The notes beneath the pieces were generated by a model. That model was not told where the DNA came from. It made no database searches and saw only the letters and a list, made by a program, of their open reading frames with translations. From Dokdonia sinensis (lineage in GTDB: Bacteria > Bacteroidota > Bacteroidia > Flavobacteriales > Flavobacteriaceae), in contig NZ_REFV01000015.1 of NCBI RefSeq assembly GCF_003688895.1, positions 1-64,000 on the forward strand: a stretch of 64,000 bases of DNA. The letters are read 5' to 3'. Of this stretch, positions 52,818 to 61,795 are shown piece after piece. Each line of letters begins with the position of its first letter. The first letter of the stretch is position 1. The position numbers and the translations under genes were made by a program.

Positions 52818-53315
52818 GCGCAGGGTAGCCAAAAGTTTGTGCTTCTTATAATTCAGGTTTTGAATTGCTTTGCCTTCGGTGAACCTCGTGGGTCGCGCTA
52901 GTGTTTTTCGAAGTTATATTATACGAGCTGTTGACGATTTTTGGCGGGAGATTGTTGATTCAGGTTTCAGTTCTTTAATTTTAAAGTTCAATCACAGTGC
53001 ACTCTTTCTTTGTTAAACTAGAAGGGAGATCCTAGATTCCTTCATCATTCTAGTCAAGTTCCTCCAGAGATATGCCCATAATGATCATCTTTTAAGTGCA
53101 TCCCTTCCCATAAACTATAATCCTCCCATAAAGACTTGGTTTATACCTCCATAAAGACCAATTACTCATAGTTGAAATTAACCCCAACTAGGTAGTTCCT
53201 AGAGTATTTCTAACATCATATCGAAAAGTTGTCCTGATACTACGACAAGCTGATCCTAATTTCTATATTGGATCAGAATTCAATTGATTATCCCCCAAAT
53301 TAAAACAACAATACG
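52818..53315. other. 498-bp gene-free region
   Basis: No convincing open frame, RNA gene, palindrome copy or terminator was seen. It contains a few loosely repeated words (CCATAAA near 53107, 53126 and 53150) and is AT-rich. It may hold a degraded gene. Confidence 0.4.
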
Positions 53316-53945
53316 ATGAAAAAACTAGCACTATTGGTTTTGGGGATATTACTTCAGACAACAGCAATCTCCCAAGTATATCAAACTAAAGACGGACTTA
53401 CGGTCACTTTAAAAAAAGTAAAAAATGTAAGGGATAAAGGAGATTTAAAATCCAATGTAAAAATCACAGATCAAGATGTGGATAAAATAGTAGTAAAATG
53501 CTACATCGAGTCCAATGATAACGAATCGGTAGATGTTAATTCCTTTGCCCTCGTAGATCAGGAGCATAAGCTACGTTACAGGATGGTAGATTTTCTGGAT
53601 TATCGCGGTTTCACTTCCTTTGGGAGCGAAAACAAGATAGCGAGAAAAATGCTTAAGGAACCTGTTGAAATCCAAAGTCCTTACGGCGATAGGATAGGGG
53701 CAGTATATAATCCCGAAGTTAAGGACACCTTTTTAGACTTTGAAATGGGCGATTATGAAAACGTAGAGACTAAGGTAAATCTAGGCTCAAAGCGCAACCC
53801 GCACTGTAGCTCCATTTATTACTCACCTACAAAGTTAAATGAGTTTACTGCAGAATTCTTCTATGCAGTTTCTAGAGAGAAAACGGCTTCCTCTTATGAC
53901 CTATATTATAAGGGAGAAAAACTGTTTGAGGTTGGAATGCCTTAA
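53316..53945 (+). CDS. Hypothetical secreted protein
   Basis: A 209-residue protein with signal peptide MKKLALLVLGILLQTTAISQ. The mature part is Lys/Asp-rich and predicted to be mostly beta structure; I recognise no domain. A region around LVDQEHKLRYRMVDFLDYRG resembles calcium- or ligand-independent beta sandwiches only loosely, so no function is offered. It is isolated, with about 500 bp on each side without genes. Confidence 0.65.
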   Translation: MKKLALLVLGILLQTTAISQVYQTKDGLTVTLKKVKNVRDKGDLKSNVKITDQDVDKIVVKCYIESNDNESVDVNSFALVDQEHKLRYRMVDFLDYRGFTSFGSENKIARKMLKEPVEIQSPYGDRIGAVYNPEVKDTFLDFEMGDYENVETKVNLGSKRNPHCSSIYYSPTKLNEFTAEFFYAVSREKTASSYDLYYKGEKLFEVGMP

Positions 53946-54171
53946 TGGACTACCCTCACAGTCTATAAGTTAGATCTTATTGCTATTTCAGGTTTTGCCT
54001 TTTAAAGATTAATAATCTTATTAGGATGGCTTATATTCTTCATCGCATTGATTTTTTGACGAAACGGGAATTTGTATAAAATCTTTCTTTGTCATTTATT
54101 CTCTGTTGGATGGCGATATGATTAGAATGGAGCGTGTGTCCTCACATAACCTAAACTTAACACGCCAAATT

Positions 54172-54202
54172 TTGTCCAATCCACCATTTCAGCGTATTTT
54201 TG
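54172..54202 (+). promoter_or_regulatory. Promoter of ppa
   Basis: TTG (54172-54174) and TATTTTTG (54195-54202), 20 bp apart, match the Bacteroidota consensus. Predicted leader is about 190 nt, long for this genome and containing several hairpins. Confidence 0.65.
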
Positions 54203-54295
54203 CATCCCGAAAGAAGAGATTTTTGCTGGAAAGCGTTCATAACAATTTGGTTTTCAGTTTTTAAGAGTCCGTTCCCGAAATGAATTCGGGATAAA

Positions 54296-54309
54296 TTTCG
54301 CGAAAGCGT
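54296..54309. repeat. Iterated palindrome, half copy
   Basis: TTTCGCGAAAGCGT; the left arm is degenerate. Lies in the predicted ppa leader. Confidence 0.88.
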
Positions 54310-54402
54310 AATACAAATTACATAGTGCTATCTAAAGATTCTAGCTATTTAGAATTGGGTAGGAGCATTCTTTAAAACATACCCGCGTGCGCGGGCAATA
54401 TT

Positions 54403-54930
54403 ATGACAGCAGATAAAGTAAAAACATTTGACGTACTCATTGAGATTCCTAAGGGAAGCCGTAACAAATACGAATACGATTTTGAATTGAAGAAAATACG
54501 TTACGACCGTATGATTTTTTCTTCAATGATGTACCCGGCAGATTATGGGTTTATCCCAGAAACATTAGCCCTAGATGGAGATCCCCTAGACGTTTTAGTA
54601 CTGGTTACAGAGCCTACTTTTCCAGGTTGTGTGATTGAGGTAAAGCCTATTGGAGTGTTCCATATGGCAGATGAGAAAGGACCAGATGAAAAAGTAATCT
54701 GTGTGCCAGTGAGTGATCCGTCTGCAAGTAAGCTTACTGATCTTTCTGACTGTAATCCACACCTTATAAAAGAGATTGAGCATTTTTTCCAAGTATACAA
54801 AGACCTTGAAGAGAAGAAAGTAGACGTTGGTGGATGGGGAGATGTGCACGAAGCTCGCGAGATTGTGGCAAAATGTATAGATCGTTATCAAGACTCAGAC
54901 GTGCCTCGCAGTGAGGTTAGCATCTACTAG
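54403..54930 (+). CDS. ppa: Inorganic pyrophosphatase (family I, soluble)
   Basis: Hydrolyses pyrophosphate in the cytoplasm. Family I landmarks are EIPKGSRNKYEYD, YPADYGFIPETLALDGDPLDVLVL (metal-binding Asp cluster) and IKEIEHFFQVYKDLEEKKV. The 175-residue length is typical. It is followed by its own terminator and then by the membrane pyrophosphatase gene on the same strand, so two unrelated PPi-hydrolysing enzymes lie side by side. Confidence 0.96.
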   Translation: MTADKVKTFDVLIEIPKGSRNKYEYDFELKKIRYDRMIFSSMMYPADYGFIPETLALDGDPLDVLVLVTEPTFPGCVIEVKPIGVFHMADEKGPDEKVICVPVSDPSASKLTDLSDCNPHLIKEIEHFFQVYKDLEEKKVDVGGWGDVHEAREIVAKCIDRYQDSDVPRSEVSIY

Positions 54931-54957
54931 GTGACACATTTTTAACGAATTAGCTTT

Positions 54958-54990
54958 AAGCCTCAACACCTTGCGTTGAGGCTTTTTTTG
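54958..54990 (+). terminator. ppa terminator
   Basis: GCCTCAAC / GTTGAGGC stem with 7-nt loop and T7. Confidence 0.88.
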
Positions 54991-55073
54991 TTTGGTCTAT
55001 TTTCCTACTTTAGCGGGAATGTAAAATGTTAAGGATTTTTTAAAATATCCTTTATAAAACCAAACAAAAATTT

Positions 55074-57467
55074 ATGGAATCAATAATGATCTACGTGCCT
55101 ATCGCGCTGGCATTACTAGGGCTTATCTATATGCTCGTAAAACAATCTTGGGTAATGAAACAAGATGCCGGAGACGGTAAAATGAAAGAAATTTCAGATC
55201 ACATCTACGAAGGCGCACTCGCTTTCCTTAATGCCGAATATAAATTACTGACCATTTTTGTGGTCATCGTGAGTGTCTTGCTCGCCATAGTATCATTTGT
55301 AGTACCTACTACACACTGGCTCATAGTTATTGCTTTTATATGTGGTGCTGCATTTTCTGCATTTGCAGGAAATATTGGGATGAAGATAGCAACTAAAACA
55401 AATGTACGTACTACGCAAGCAGCGCGTACGAGTTTGCCTAAGGCACTTGGTATCTCTTTTGGTGGAGGTACTGTGATGGGGCTGGGTGTTGCAGGACTTG
55501 CAGTATTAGGACTTACAGCATTCTTTATATTTTTCTTTCACTTCTTTATGGGAGGTGTGTGGACAAACACAATGGATATGACCATAGTACTTGAAACACT
55601 AGCTGGTTTCTCGCTAGGTGCAGAGAGTATAGCACTTTTTGCAAGAGTAGGTGGAGGAATCTATACTAAGGCGGCAGACGTAGGCGCAGATCTTGTGGGT
55701 AAAGTTGAGGCTGGTATTCCAGAAGATGATCCACGTAACCCTGCAACGATTGCAGATAATGTGGGAGATAACGTAGGAGATGTTGCGGGAATGGGAGCAG
55801 ATTTATTTGGTTCCTATGTGGCAACAGTACTCGCGGCAATGGTCCTGGGGAACTATGTTATAAAAGATATGGGTGGAAGTATTGCCGACGGTTTTGGAGG
55901 AATAGGACCTATCTTATTGCCTATGTCCATTGCAGGTGTGGGGATTATCATTTCTATTATCGGTACAATGCTGGTAAAAATTAAAAATAACGATGCAAAA
56001 GAATCTCAAGTTATGGGAGCACTTAACATCGGGAACTGGACTTCTATAGTTCTTGTAGCAGTTGCTTGTTTTGGTCTATGTGTGTGGATGCTTCCAGAAA
56101 CAATGCAAATGGAATTCTTTGGAGAAGGGTTACAAGAAATTTCTTCTATGAGAGTATTTTATGCAACACTCGTTGGGCTTGTTGTAGGAGCAGTTATTTC
56201 TTCAGTAACCGAATATTATACGGGATTAGGAAAGAAGCCTATTCTTAAAATTGTACAACAATCAAGCACAGGTGCGGGAACAAATATTATTGCAGGTCTT
56301 GCCACGGGAATGATTTCTACTTTCCCATCGGTTTTACTTTTTGCTGGTGCGATTTGGGCATCGTATGCATTTGCAGGATTTTATGGAGTTGCGCTAGCGG
56401 CTTCGGCGATGATGGCTACTACGGCAATGCAACTTGCGATTGACGCCTTTGGACCTATATCTGACAACGCTGGTGGAATTGCCGAAATGTCTGAGCAAGA
56501 GCCTATCGTACGTGAGCGTACAGATATTCTTGATTCTGTAGGAAACACAACAGCAGCAACTGGAAAAGGATTTGCAATTGCTTCTGCAGCCCTTACTTCG
56601 CTGGCACTTTTTGCGGCTTATGTAACTTTTACAGGAATCGACGGAATTAATATTTTTAAAGCTCCTGTCCTTGCGATGCTCTTTGTAGGAGGTATGGTGC
56701 CCGTTGTTTTCTCTGCACTCGCAATGAATGCGGTAGGAAAAGCAGCAATGGAGATGGTGCAGGAAGTTCGTCGCCAGTTTAGAGACATTCCAGGGATTAT
56801 GGAAGGAACAGGAAAACCAGAATACGATAAGTGTGTGGCGATTTCAACAGAAGCTTCTCTTAAGCAAATGTTGCTTCCTGGTGTATTGACGATTGGTTTT
56901 CCACTCGTGATTGCATTTGTACCGCTTGCTTTTGGGATGAATAATCTTGCCATTGCAGAGATGCTAGGAGGTTATATGGCTGGAGTTACCGTTAGCGGTG
57001 TGCTTTGGGCTATTTTCCAGAATAATGCTGGTGGGGCCTGGGACAACGCAAAGAAATCATTTGAGGCTGGCGTAATGATTAACGGCGAGATGACTTATAA
57101 AGGGTCGGACGCTCACAAGGCGGCCGTAACTGGAGATACGGTAGGAGATCCATTTAAGGATACTTCTGGACCTTCTATGAATATCTTGATAAAGCTTACG
57201 TGCCTTATCGGTCTTGTGATTGCCCCTATATTAGGAGGTCATAGCGATGAGGGTGAGACCGCTTTCGCGAAAGCGGAAATCTCAAAAGAAATACGCGTAG
57301 AGATGAATGCAACTGATGACAACCAGGCAACTGCAGTAGTGACAACGGTTACCACAAAGAATGGAGAATCGACCACAGATGAAAAGGTAATCACAGGCAC
57401 CACCGAAGAAGTGGAAGCCCAAGTGAATGCAATGAAAAATGTAGAGGTAAAGGTGGAAAAGAATTAG
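55074..57467 (+). CDS. hppA: Membrane-bound ion-pumping pyrophosphatase
   Basis: Couples PPi hydrolysis to H+ or Na+ translocation, with about 16 helices. The substrate site is [62 protein letters not shown] has Ala where K+-independent enzymes have Lys, so this is predicted K+-dependent. Whether it pumps Na+ or H+ cannot be settled here; marine flavobacteria often use Na+. After the last helix comes an extra tail of about 65 residues (Thr/Glu/Val-rich) that begins at a palindrome copy, read as [13 protein letters not shown]. Confidence 0.95.
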   Translation: MESIMIYVPIALALLGLIYMLVKQSWVMKQDAGDGKMKEISDHIYEGALAFLNAEYKLLTIFVVIVSVLLAIVSFVVPTTHWLIVIAFICGAAFSAFAGNIGMKIATKTNVRTTQAARTSLPKALGISFGGGTVMGLGVAGLAVLGLTAFFIFFFHFFMGGVWTNTMDMTIVLETLAGFSLGAESIALFARVGGGIYTKAADVGADLVGKVEAGIPEDDPRNPATIADNVGDNVGDVAGMGADLFGSYVATVLAAMVLGNYVIKDMGGSIADGFGGIGPILLPMSIAGVGIIISIIGTMLVKIKNNDAKESQVMGALNIGNWTSIVLVAVACFGLCVWMLPETMQMEFFGEGLQEISSMRVFYATLVGLVVGAVISSVTEYYTGLGKKPILKIVQQSSTGAGTNIIAGLATGMISTFPSVLLFAGAIWASYAFAGFYGVALAASAMMATTAMQLAIDAFGPISDNAGGIAEMSEQEPIVRERTDILDSVGNTTAATGKGFAIASAALTSLALFAAYVTFTGIDGINIFKAPVLAMLFVGGMVPVVFSALAMNAVGKAAMEMVQEVRRQFRDIPGIMEGTGKPEYDKCVAISTEASLKQMLLPGVLTIGFPLVIAFVPLAFGMNNLAIAEMLGGYMAGVTVSGVLWAIFQNNAGGAWDNAKKSFEAGVMINGEMTYKGSDAHKAAVTGDTVGDPFKDTSGPSMNILIKLTCLIGLVIAPILGGHSDEGETAFAKAEISKEIRVEMNATDDNQATAVVTTVTTKNGESTTDEKVITGTTEEVEAQVNAMKNVEVKVEKN
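57260..57277. repeat. Iterated palindrome inside hppA
   Basis: Perfect CCGCTTTCGCGAAAGCGG, read as TAFAKAE, exactly where the C-terminal tail begins. Confidence 0.95.
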
Positions 57468-57490
57468 TTTTCTCTCTTGTAAATATTAGA

Positions 57491-57522
57491 AACGCGAGCT
57501 TCACGGCTCGCGTTTTTTATTT
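57491..57522 (+). terminator. hppA terminator
   Basis: AACGCGAGC / GCTCGCGTT stem followed by TTTTTATTTTT, 23 bp past the stop. Confidence 0.88.
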
Positions 57523-57537
57523 TTCAAGTTTTGGGAT

Positions 57538-57720
57538 TATGGACGTAGGACTTATGTCGCTGCGCTCCATTGACATAGGACGTAGGAAAAATTAGCTGGT
57601 ATTAGAATCAACTCTACATCAAGCAAGCATTCAAATTTTGATTTTAGTATTCTATCTTTTGAGAACCATCTTTTAGTCCTACGTCATATCGCCGAAGGCG
57701 ATGCAATCCTAAGTCGGACA
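57538..57720. repeat. GGACGTAGGACT-type repeats, two copies in opposite orientation
   Basis: First copy (about 57538-57588) has GGACGTAGGACTTATGTC and its near inverse GACATAGGACGTAGG; the second (about 57672-57716) has TAGTCCTACGTCATATCGCC. A third lies at 61721-61770. They fill most of the 367-bp spacer after hppA; no gene is seen there. Confidence 0.65.
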
Positions 57721-57834
57721 CTCACTGTTTTTGTTTTTCTAACCTCTACTTTAAGCACTCCTTAACAAACGTTTAATATCCCATTGTGAGTCCTATTCTA
57801 GATTGTATGGTAATTTTAGAAAAAAGAAAGAACT

Positions 57835-58365
57835 ATGATACTACCAAGAACAAAAGTGCCAAGTCTAGAACTAGATCTTATAAATGATACCAAGTGGAAA
57901 CTGGCAGATCAGACTCCAGAAAATTTTACACTCATTGTGTTTTACAGAGGATTACATTGTCCCGTATGCAAAAAGCAACTTGAAGAGCTAGCAGGGAAAT
58001 TAGATAAGTTTACAGAAAGAGGAACAAATGTAATTGCTGTGAGCGCAGATTCAGAGGATCGGGCAAAAAAAGCTGGAGAGGACTGGAACATTCCATCATT
58101 GCCTATAGGCTATGAACTCTCATTTGAAAAGGCCAAAGAATATGGATTGCATATTTCTGAAGGCGTGAACGACAAGGAACCAGAATATTTTACAGAACCA
58201 GGGATTTTCTTAGTGCGTCCAGATGGGGAACTGTACTTTTCATCAGTACAATCTATGCCGTTTGCTCGACCCCAGTTTGATGATATCTTAGGGGCCATCG
58301 ATTATGTGCTTAAAAACGACTATCCAGCACGAGGAGAGCTTAAAGAAGTTGCCGTCGAAGCTTAG
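57835..58365 (+). CDS. Peroxiredoxin-like (AhpC/TSA family) protein
   Basis: A 176-residue thioredoxin-fold protein with the redox motif FYRGLHCPVCKKQLEEL (CPVC at about 43-46). It resembles the peroxiredoxin-like group rather than classical 2-Cys AhpC, whose FTFVCPTE motif is absent; here the peroxidatic site lies in a CxxC arrangement. Later FTEPGIFLVRPDGELYFSSVQSMPFARP is typical of this subgroup. Probably reduces peroxides or acts as a thiol oxidoreductase in the cytoplasm. A single-gene unit with its own terminator. Confidence 0.83.
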   Translation: MILPRTKVPSLELDLINDTKWKLADQTPENFTLIVFYRGLHCPVCKKQLEELAGKLDKFTERGTNVIAVSADSEDRAKKAGEDWNIPSLPIGYELSFEKAKEYGLHISEGVNDKEPEYFTEPGIFLVRPDGELYFSSVQSMPFARPQFDDILGAIDYVLKNDYPARGELKEVAVEA

Positions 58366-58385
58366 AGATAAACACAATCTAACAT

Positions 58386-58422
58386 AAGCGTAAATCAGCA
58401 ATATGATTTACGCTTTTCTATT
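58386..58422 (+). terminator. Terminator after the peroxiredoxin-like gene
   Basis: AAGCGTAAATCA / TGATTTACGCTT stem followed by TTCTATTTTTATT. Confidence 0.85.
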
Positions 58423-58516
58423 TTTATTACGCTCTCGCGTATTTATCTCTAATTCATTTCGGGAGCATACCTAGCAATAAATTTAAGCGGAGTACCTTTA
58501 CTAAAAACCAACCTAT

Positions 58517-59524
58517 ATGTTATTCTCAAGAAAAGCCGATCCCATTCAGATAGACGGATATCAATCTTATGGAACTTCTAACCACCTTTATATTTTGGGG
58601 CGAGCATTAGAACACGAGGGTGTAAATCTGGAGAAAACAGGATTTTTATCTGCTTTAAAAAATGCTTACAAGCAATTTGCAAGTGACGAATTGAGGCACA
58701 CAAAATTGCGCATTACACTACCAGATGATAGAACAATATACACCACCACAGATGCCGAAGGTTATTTCAAAGTAGACGAGCAAGTAGAAGGTCTAGGAGC
58801 ACTAGCAAATAGCCAAGGATGGTTGCAAATGGTTGTGAGCTTTGACGATGTGCAAAAAGATGTGGTGGTAATAGGTGAAAACCAGTTTCCTATAGAGATG
58901 CTCATACCATCAGAAACTGCTGAGTATGGAGTGATAAGTGACGTAGATGATACGATTCTTCATACAGGAGTCGCCTCGCTACTCAAATGGCGTGTTATCT
59001 TTAATACTTTATTTAAAAGTGTGGATAAACGAACCTCACTTGAAGGCGCACCAGAATTATATCAAAAACTACATTTAGGAAAATCCGGAAAAAATGCAAA
59101 TCCTATGTTCTACGTGAGTAATAGTCCGTGGAATTTGTACAATTATCTGGAGGCCTTTATACGCAATGCAAAATTCCCAAAAGGCTCCATCCTACTCCGT
59201 GATTTCCGAGGGCCTCTGGATAAGATTCCTAAACCAGAGAAGCCCCACAAACAGCACGAAATACGCAATATATTAAATACCTATCCAGATTTAAAATTTG
59301 TGCTCATAGGAGATAGTGGTGAGCACGACGTAGATATTTATCTGGAGGTAGCAAAAGAATACCCAGAGCAAATTATAGCGGTGTACTTACGAAGCGTTGA
59401 CCACAAGAAAAAGGTACTTCGAGTGGAAGGGGTTTTAAAACAGTATGAAACGACACCAGCGGTCTTAGTAAAGAAAAGCTCCTTTGCCGAAGAGCACGCA
59501 AGGAAAATAGGTCTAATCGCCTAA
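58517..59524 (+). CDS. App1-type (DUF2183) phosphatase
   Basis: A 335-residue HAD-like phosphatase related to the catalytic domain of yeast phosphatidate phosphatase App1. The HAD nucleophile motif is GVISDVDDTILHTG, followed by MFYVSNSPWNLYNYLEAF and VLIGDSGEHDVDIYLEVAKEYP. The N-terminal 130 residues form a beta domain. Likely acts on phosphatidic acid or another phosphate ester; no signal peptide. Its stop overlaps that of the convergent deoxynucleoside kinase by 4 bp. Confidence 0.88.
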   Translation: MLFSRKADPIQIDGYQSYGTSNHLYILGRALEHEGVNLEKTGFLSALKNAYKQFASDELRHTKLRITLPDDRTIYTTTDAEGYFKVDEQVEGLGALANSQGWLQMVVSFDDVQKDVVVIGENQFPIEMLIPSETAEYGVISDVDDTILHTGVASLLKWRVIFNTLFKSVDKRTSLEGAPELYQKLHLGKSGKNANPMFYVSNSPWNLYNYLEAFIRNAKFPKGSILLRDFRGPLDKIPKPEKPHKQHEIRNILNTYPDLKFVLIGDSGEHDVDIYLEVAKEYPEQIIAVYLRSVDHKKKVLRVEGVLKQYETTPAVLVKKSSFAEEHARKIGLIA

Positions 59525-60135
59525 AATAAACCGTGCAACTCGGCGTCTATACGGTTTATGATATTTCCTAAATCCTCTGGATTATCTACAAAGTTGATAT
59601 TATCTACGTCAATGATGAGTAGCTTTCCTTTTTCGTAACCGTGTATCCACGCTTCGTAACGCTCATTGAGACGACTTAAGTAGTCTATTGAGATCGAGTT
59701 TTCATACTCGCGACCGCGTTTGTGTATTTGGCTCACTAGGTTTGGGATAGAGCTACGTAGGTAAATCATCAGGTCCGGCGCATCTACCACACTTTCCATC
59801 AGGTCAAAGAGCGATTTGTAATTATTATAATCCCGATTTGTCAGTAATCCCATTGCGTGCAGGTTAGGAGCAAAGATATAGGCATCTTCATAAATTGTCC
59901 TGTCCTGTATGATCGTTTTTTTACTGTCCCGTATGTCTAGCAATTGGCGAAAACGGCTATTTAAAAAGTACACCTGCAAGTTAAAAGACCACCGTTCCAT
60001 CTCGTTGTAAAAATCATCTAGATATGGATTATCCACTACGTCTTCGTATTGTGGAGTCCATTTAAAATGTTTGGCGAGAAGTCTGGTCAGCGTCGTTTTA
60101 CCGGCACCGATGTTTCCAGCGATGGCAATATGCAT
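59521..60135 (-). CDS. Deoxynucleoside kinase
   Basis: A 204-residue dNK/dGK/dAK-type salvage kinase. P-loop IAIAGNIGAGKTTL (3-16), the substrate Glu region YEDVVDNPYLDDFY, the DRS-like motif QDRTIYEDAYIF and LID segment HKRGREYENSISIDYL are present. Base specificity (dA or dG) cannot be assigned. It starts 3 bp after the stop of the upstream hypothetical gene and overlaps convergent App1 by 4 bp with no terminator between. Confidence 0.92.
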   Translation of the reverse strand: MHIAIAGNIGAGKTTLTRLLAKHFKWTPQYEDVVDNPYLDDFYNEMERWSFNLQVYFLNSRFRQLLDIRDSKKTIIQDRTIYEDAYIFAPNLHAMGLLTNRDYNNYKSLFDLMESVVDAPDLMIYLRSSIPNLVSQIHKRGREYENSISIDYLSRLNERYEAWIHGYEKGKLLIIDVDNINFVDNPEDLGNIINRIDAELHGLF

Positions 60136-60138
60136 ATC

Positions 60139-60978
60139 TTAATTTTTTGGTGGTTTGAGGCTAAAAGAAGTCACTTTTAAGCCGTCGTAAATATACAGCC
60201 TTTCACCGTTCAACGAAAGCTGTTTTATGACTAAATCTGGTAATTTCAAAGGAACAAAATCTTCGGCAGAGGATGATTTGTAATATACTTTTGGTTTTAA
60301 ATTTTCAGTTTCCGCTACTTTGGCTTCGCTCAGCACAGATTTTGCGAAAGCGATAACATTCCCATTCGCCTGAGCTAAACTGATATCTGTAGGTATCTTG
60401 CTCAGGTCTATGCTGTCTATGGCACTTCCATAATTATTAAACATAAGTAGGCCACTTTCTGTAACCAGCCAGCAAAAGTTGAAGTTGCTCGTGGTTGCCA
60501 AAGCATTAGTTTGCAACGGTGGGGATTGCACGACCACTTTCCTGCTGTTCCAGTCAAATATTTCTAGCTGTTGCAAGTCTGTATTAAATATCCAAAATCT
60601 CCTGTCGTTTGCCGTGGTCGCGTGACTCACGTTTCTAAAATTCTCAATGGCCGAAAAGTTGATGCGAGTGATTTCAGATAGCGTGTTGTCCAGTACAAGC
60701 GCGGTATTAGACATTTCATAAAACACCGTAATCTTGAGCGGATTCACAATATCTACCGAACTAATTTTCCCCAGCTGTAGCGCCGTAAACTGGTAATTGT
60801 TCTTATCGCCTTTTTTAAAAAGTGCGTTGTTTTTAGAATAATACACCGCTCCATAATCATCCACTCCGTAAAATACTTCGGCATCCAGCGGAGTGCTTTG
60901 TAGTAATTTCGGACTCAATTCTTGAGCAGAAAGTGAGAAGCCTAGGGCTAGAATGAGAAAGAATAGAAAGTTTTTCAT
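60139..60978 (-). CDS. Hypothetical secreted protein
   Basis: A 279-residue exported protein with signal peptide MKNFLFFLILALGFSLSAQ. Regularly spaced beta-strand blocks with repeating phi-D/N turns (PLDAEVFYGVDDYGAVYYSKNNALF, STALVLDNTLSEITRINF, RRFWIFNTDLQQLEIFDW) suggest a beta-propeller-like fold. No enzyme motif is seen. It is probably cotranscribed with the downstream kinase (3-bp gap), a pairing found in flavobacteria. A degenerate palindrome (TTTTGCGAAAGCG) is read as IAFAKSVL. Confidence 0.7.
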   Translation of the reverse strand: MKNFLFFLILALGFSLSAQELSPKLLQSTPLDAEVFYGVDDYGAVYYSKNNALFKKGDKNNYQFTALQLGKISSVDIVNPLKITVFYEMSNTALVLDNTLSEITRINFSAIENFRNVSHATTANDRRFWIFNTDLQQLEIFDWNSRKVVVQSPPLQTNALATTSNFNFCWLVTESGLLMFNNYGSAIDSIDLSKIPTDISLAQANGNVIAFAKSVLSEAKVAETENLKPKVYYKSSSAEDFVPLKLPDLVIKQLSLNGERLYIYDGLKVTSFSLKPPKN

Positions 60979-61028
60979 CGGCTAGCAAAGTACAAAAACC
61001 TCGCCGTTTTATATGTTATATTTACGAT

Positions 61029-61421
61029 ATGAAGCCCGATATAGAAACCCGTGATGATGTCCACCTATTAGTAACGACTTTTTACGGTCGGATTCGGGCA
61101 GATGTCTATCTGGGACCTATTTTCAACAAACACGTGACGAACTGGCCAGCACACTTTGAGCATCTCACCGATTTTTGGGAAGGGAATTTATTCCAAAAAA
61201 GAATTTTTAAAGGCAATCCGTTGCGTGAACACAAGCGGGTCGATAGGGAAGAGGGATATGTGATAAACGAGCAACACTTTGGCGTCTGGCTCAACCATTG
61301 GGTGCAAACGATAAATGATTTGTACGAAGGAGAACGCGCCGAAATGGCAAAGTTCCGTGCTCGTAAGATTGGAACTTTTTTCTTAGTGTCACTTTTTGAG
61401 GCAAAGCCAAAGATGAGTTAA
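61029..61421 (+). CDS. Group III truncated haemoglobin
   Basis: A 130-residue haem protein of the truncated globin family. The distal region HVTNWPAHFEHLTDFWEGNLF with its conserved His and Trp, and the proximal His in INEQHFGVWLNHW, match group III members. A role in O2, NO or peroxide chemistry is likely but uncharacterised for this group. A TATATTTA box lies just upstream of the ATG. Confidence 0.88.
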   Translation: MKPDIETRDDVHLLVTTFYGRIRADVYLGPIFNKHVTNWPAHFEHLTDFWEGNLFQKRIFKGNPLREHKRVDREEGYVINEQHFGVWLNHWVQTINDLYEGERAEMAKFRARKIGTFFLVSLFEAKPKMS

Positions 61422-61483
61422 GAATTTAGAATGACATTGTATTTGTCGAGAATACATCTTTGCAGAATCCTTATCTTTAAATT

Positions 61484-61660
61484 ATGGAAGTAACTTTTAC
61501 CACAAAAGAAGAAAGTAACAAACTGCAAGAGAAAGCTTTTCTTGCGTTGTCTCCGTCTGAGCGTTTTCTAGCATTTTTAAATTTAAGTATCGCCATACAA
61601 AGATTGCATCCTACAGAATTTGATCCAAAAGAAAATTTTGTTCTCAAGAAGAAGAAGTGA
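61484..61660 (+). CDS. Small conserved-type protein (58 residues)
   Basis: A 58-codon frame encodes MEVTFTTKEESNKLQEKAFL, then ALSPSERFLAFLNLSIAIQR and a Lys-rich tail (FVLKKKK). The N-terminal SNKxQxxAFLALSPxERF pattern resembles small proteins often found directly before nucleotidyltransferase genes in flavobacteria (from memory, unverified). A TATCTTTA box lies 4 bp before the ATG. Its frame stays open after the TGA stop (next entry). Confidence 0.55.
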   Translation: MEVTFTTKEESNKLQEKAFLALSPSERFLAFLNLSIAIQRLHPTEFDPKENFVLKKKK

Positions 61661-61717
61661 AAGCGCAAAAATTTATTAGACATTCAAGAATTGGAAAGAA
61701 GAAAAGCGCAGGAGTAA
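61661..61717 (+). pseudogene. In-frame remnant after the small gene (nucleotidyltransferase tail?)
   Basis: After the TGA at 61658-61660 the same frame continues KRKNLLDIQELERRKAQE and stops. That resembles the C-terminal end of small nucleotidyltransferases (LLDIxxLExRK), suggesting that a downstream gene was deleted leaving only its tail. Read-through is an alternative but unlikely. Confidence 0.35.
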
Positions 61718-61720
61718 GTT

Positions 61721-61770
61721 TTAGTCCTACGTCCTAGGTCAAGCAAGCGTAGCGCGCTAAGTCCTAAGTC
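61721..61770. repeat. GGACGTAGGACT-type repeat, third copy
   Basis: TTAGTCCTACGTCCTAGGTC followed by GCTAAGTCCTAAGTCA. Related to 57538-57720 and fused to a half palindrome at its end. Confidence 0.65.
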
Positions 61771-61773
61771 ATT

Positions 61774-61787
61774 TTTCGCGAAAGCGG
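61774..61787. repeat. Iterated palindrome, half copy
   Basis: TTTCGCGAAAGCGG, just downstream of the response regulator stop. Confidence 0.88.
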
Positions 61788-61795
61788 AAAAAAAA

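Larger units (their letters stand above)
53946..54402. other. Gene-free region with ppa promoter and repeat words
   Basis: Holds a strong TTG / TATTTTTG promoter (54172-54202), a CCCGAAATGAATTCGGG inverted repeat (about 54274-54290) and a half palindrome (54296-54309). Both repeats would be in the ppa leader. A hairpin ACCCGCGTGCGCGGGC (about 54380-54396) lies just before the ppa ATG. Confidence 0.6.
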
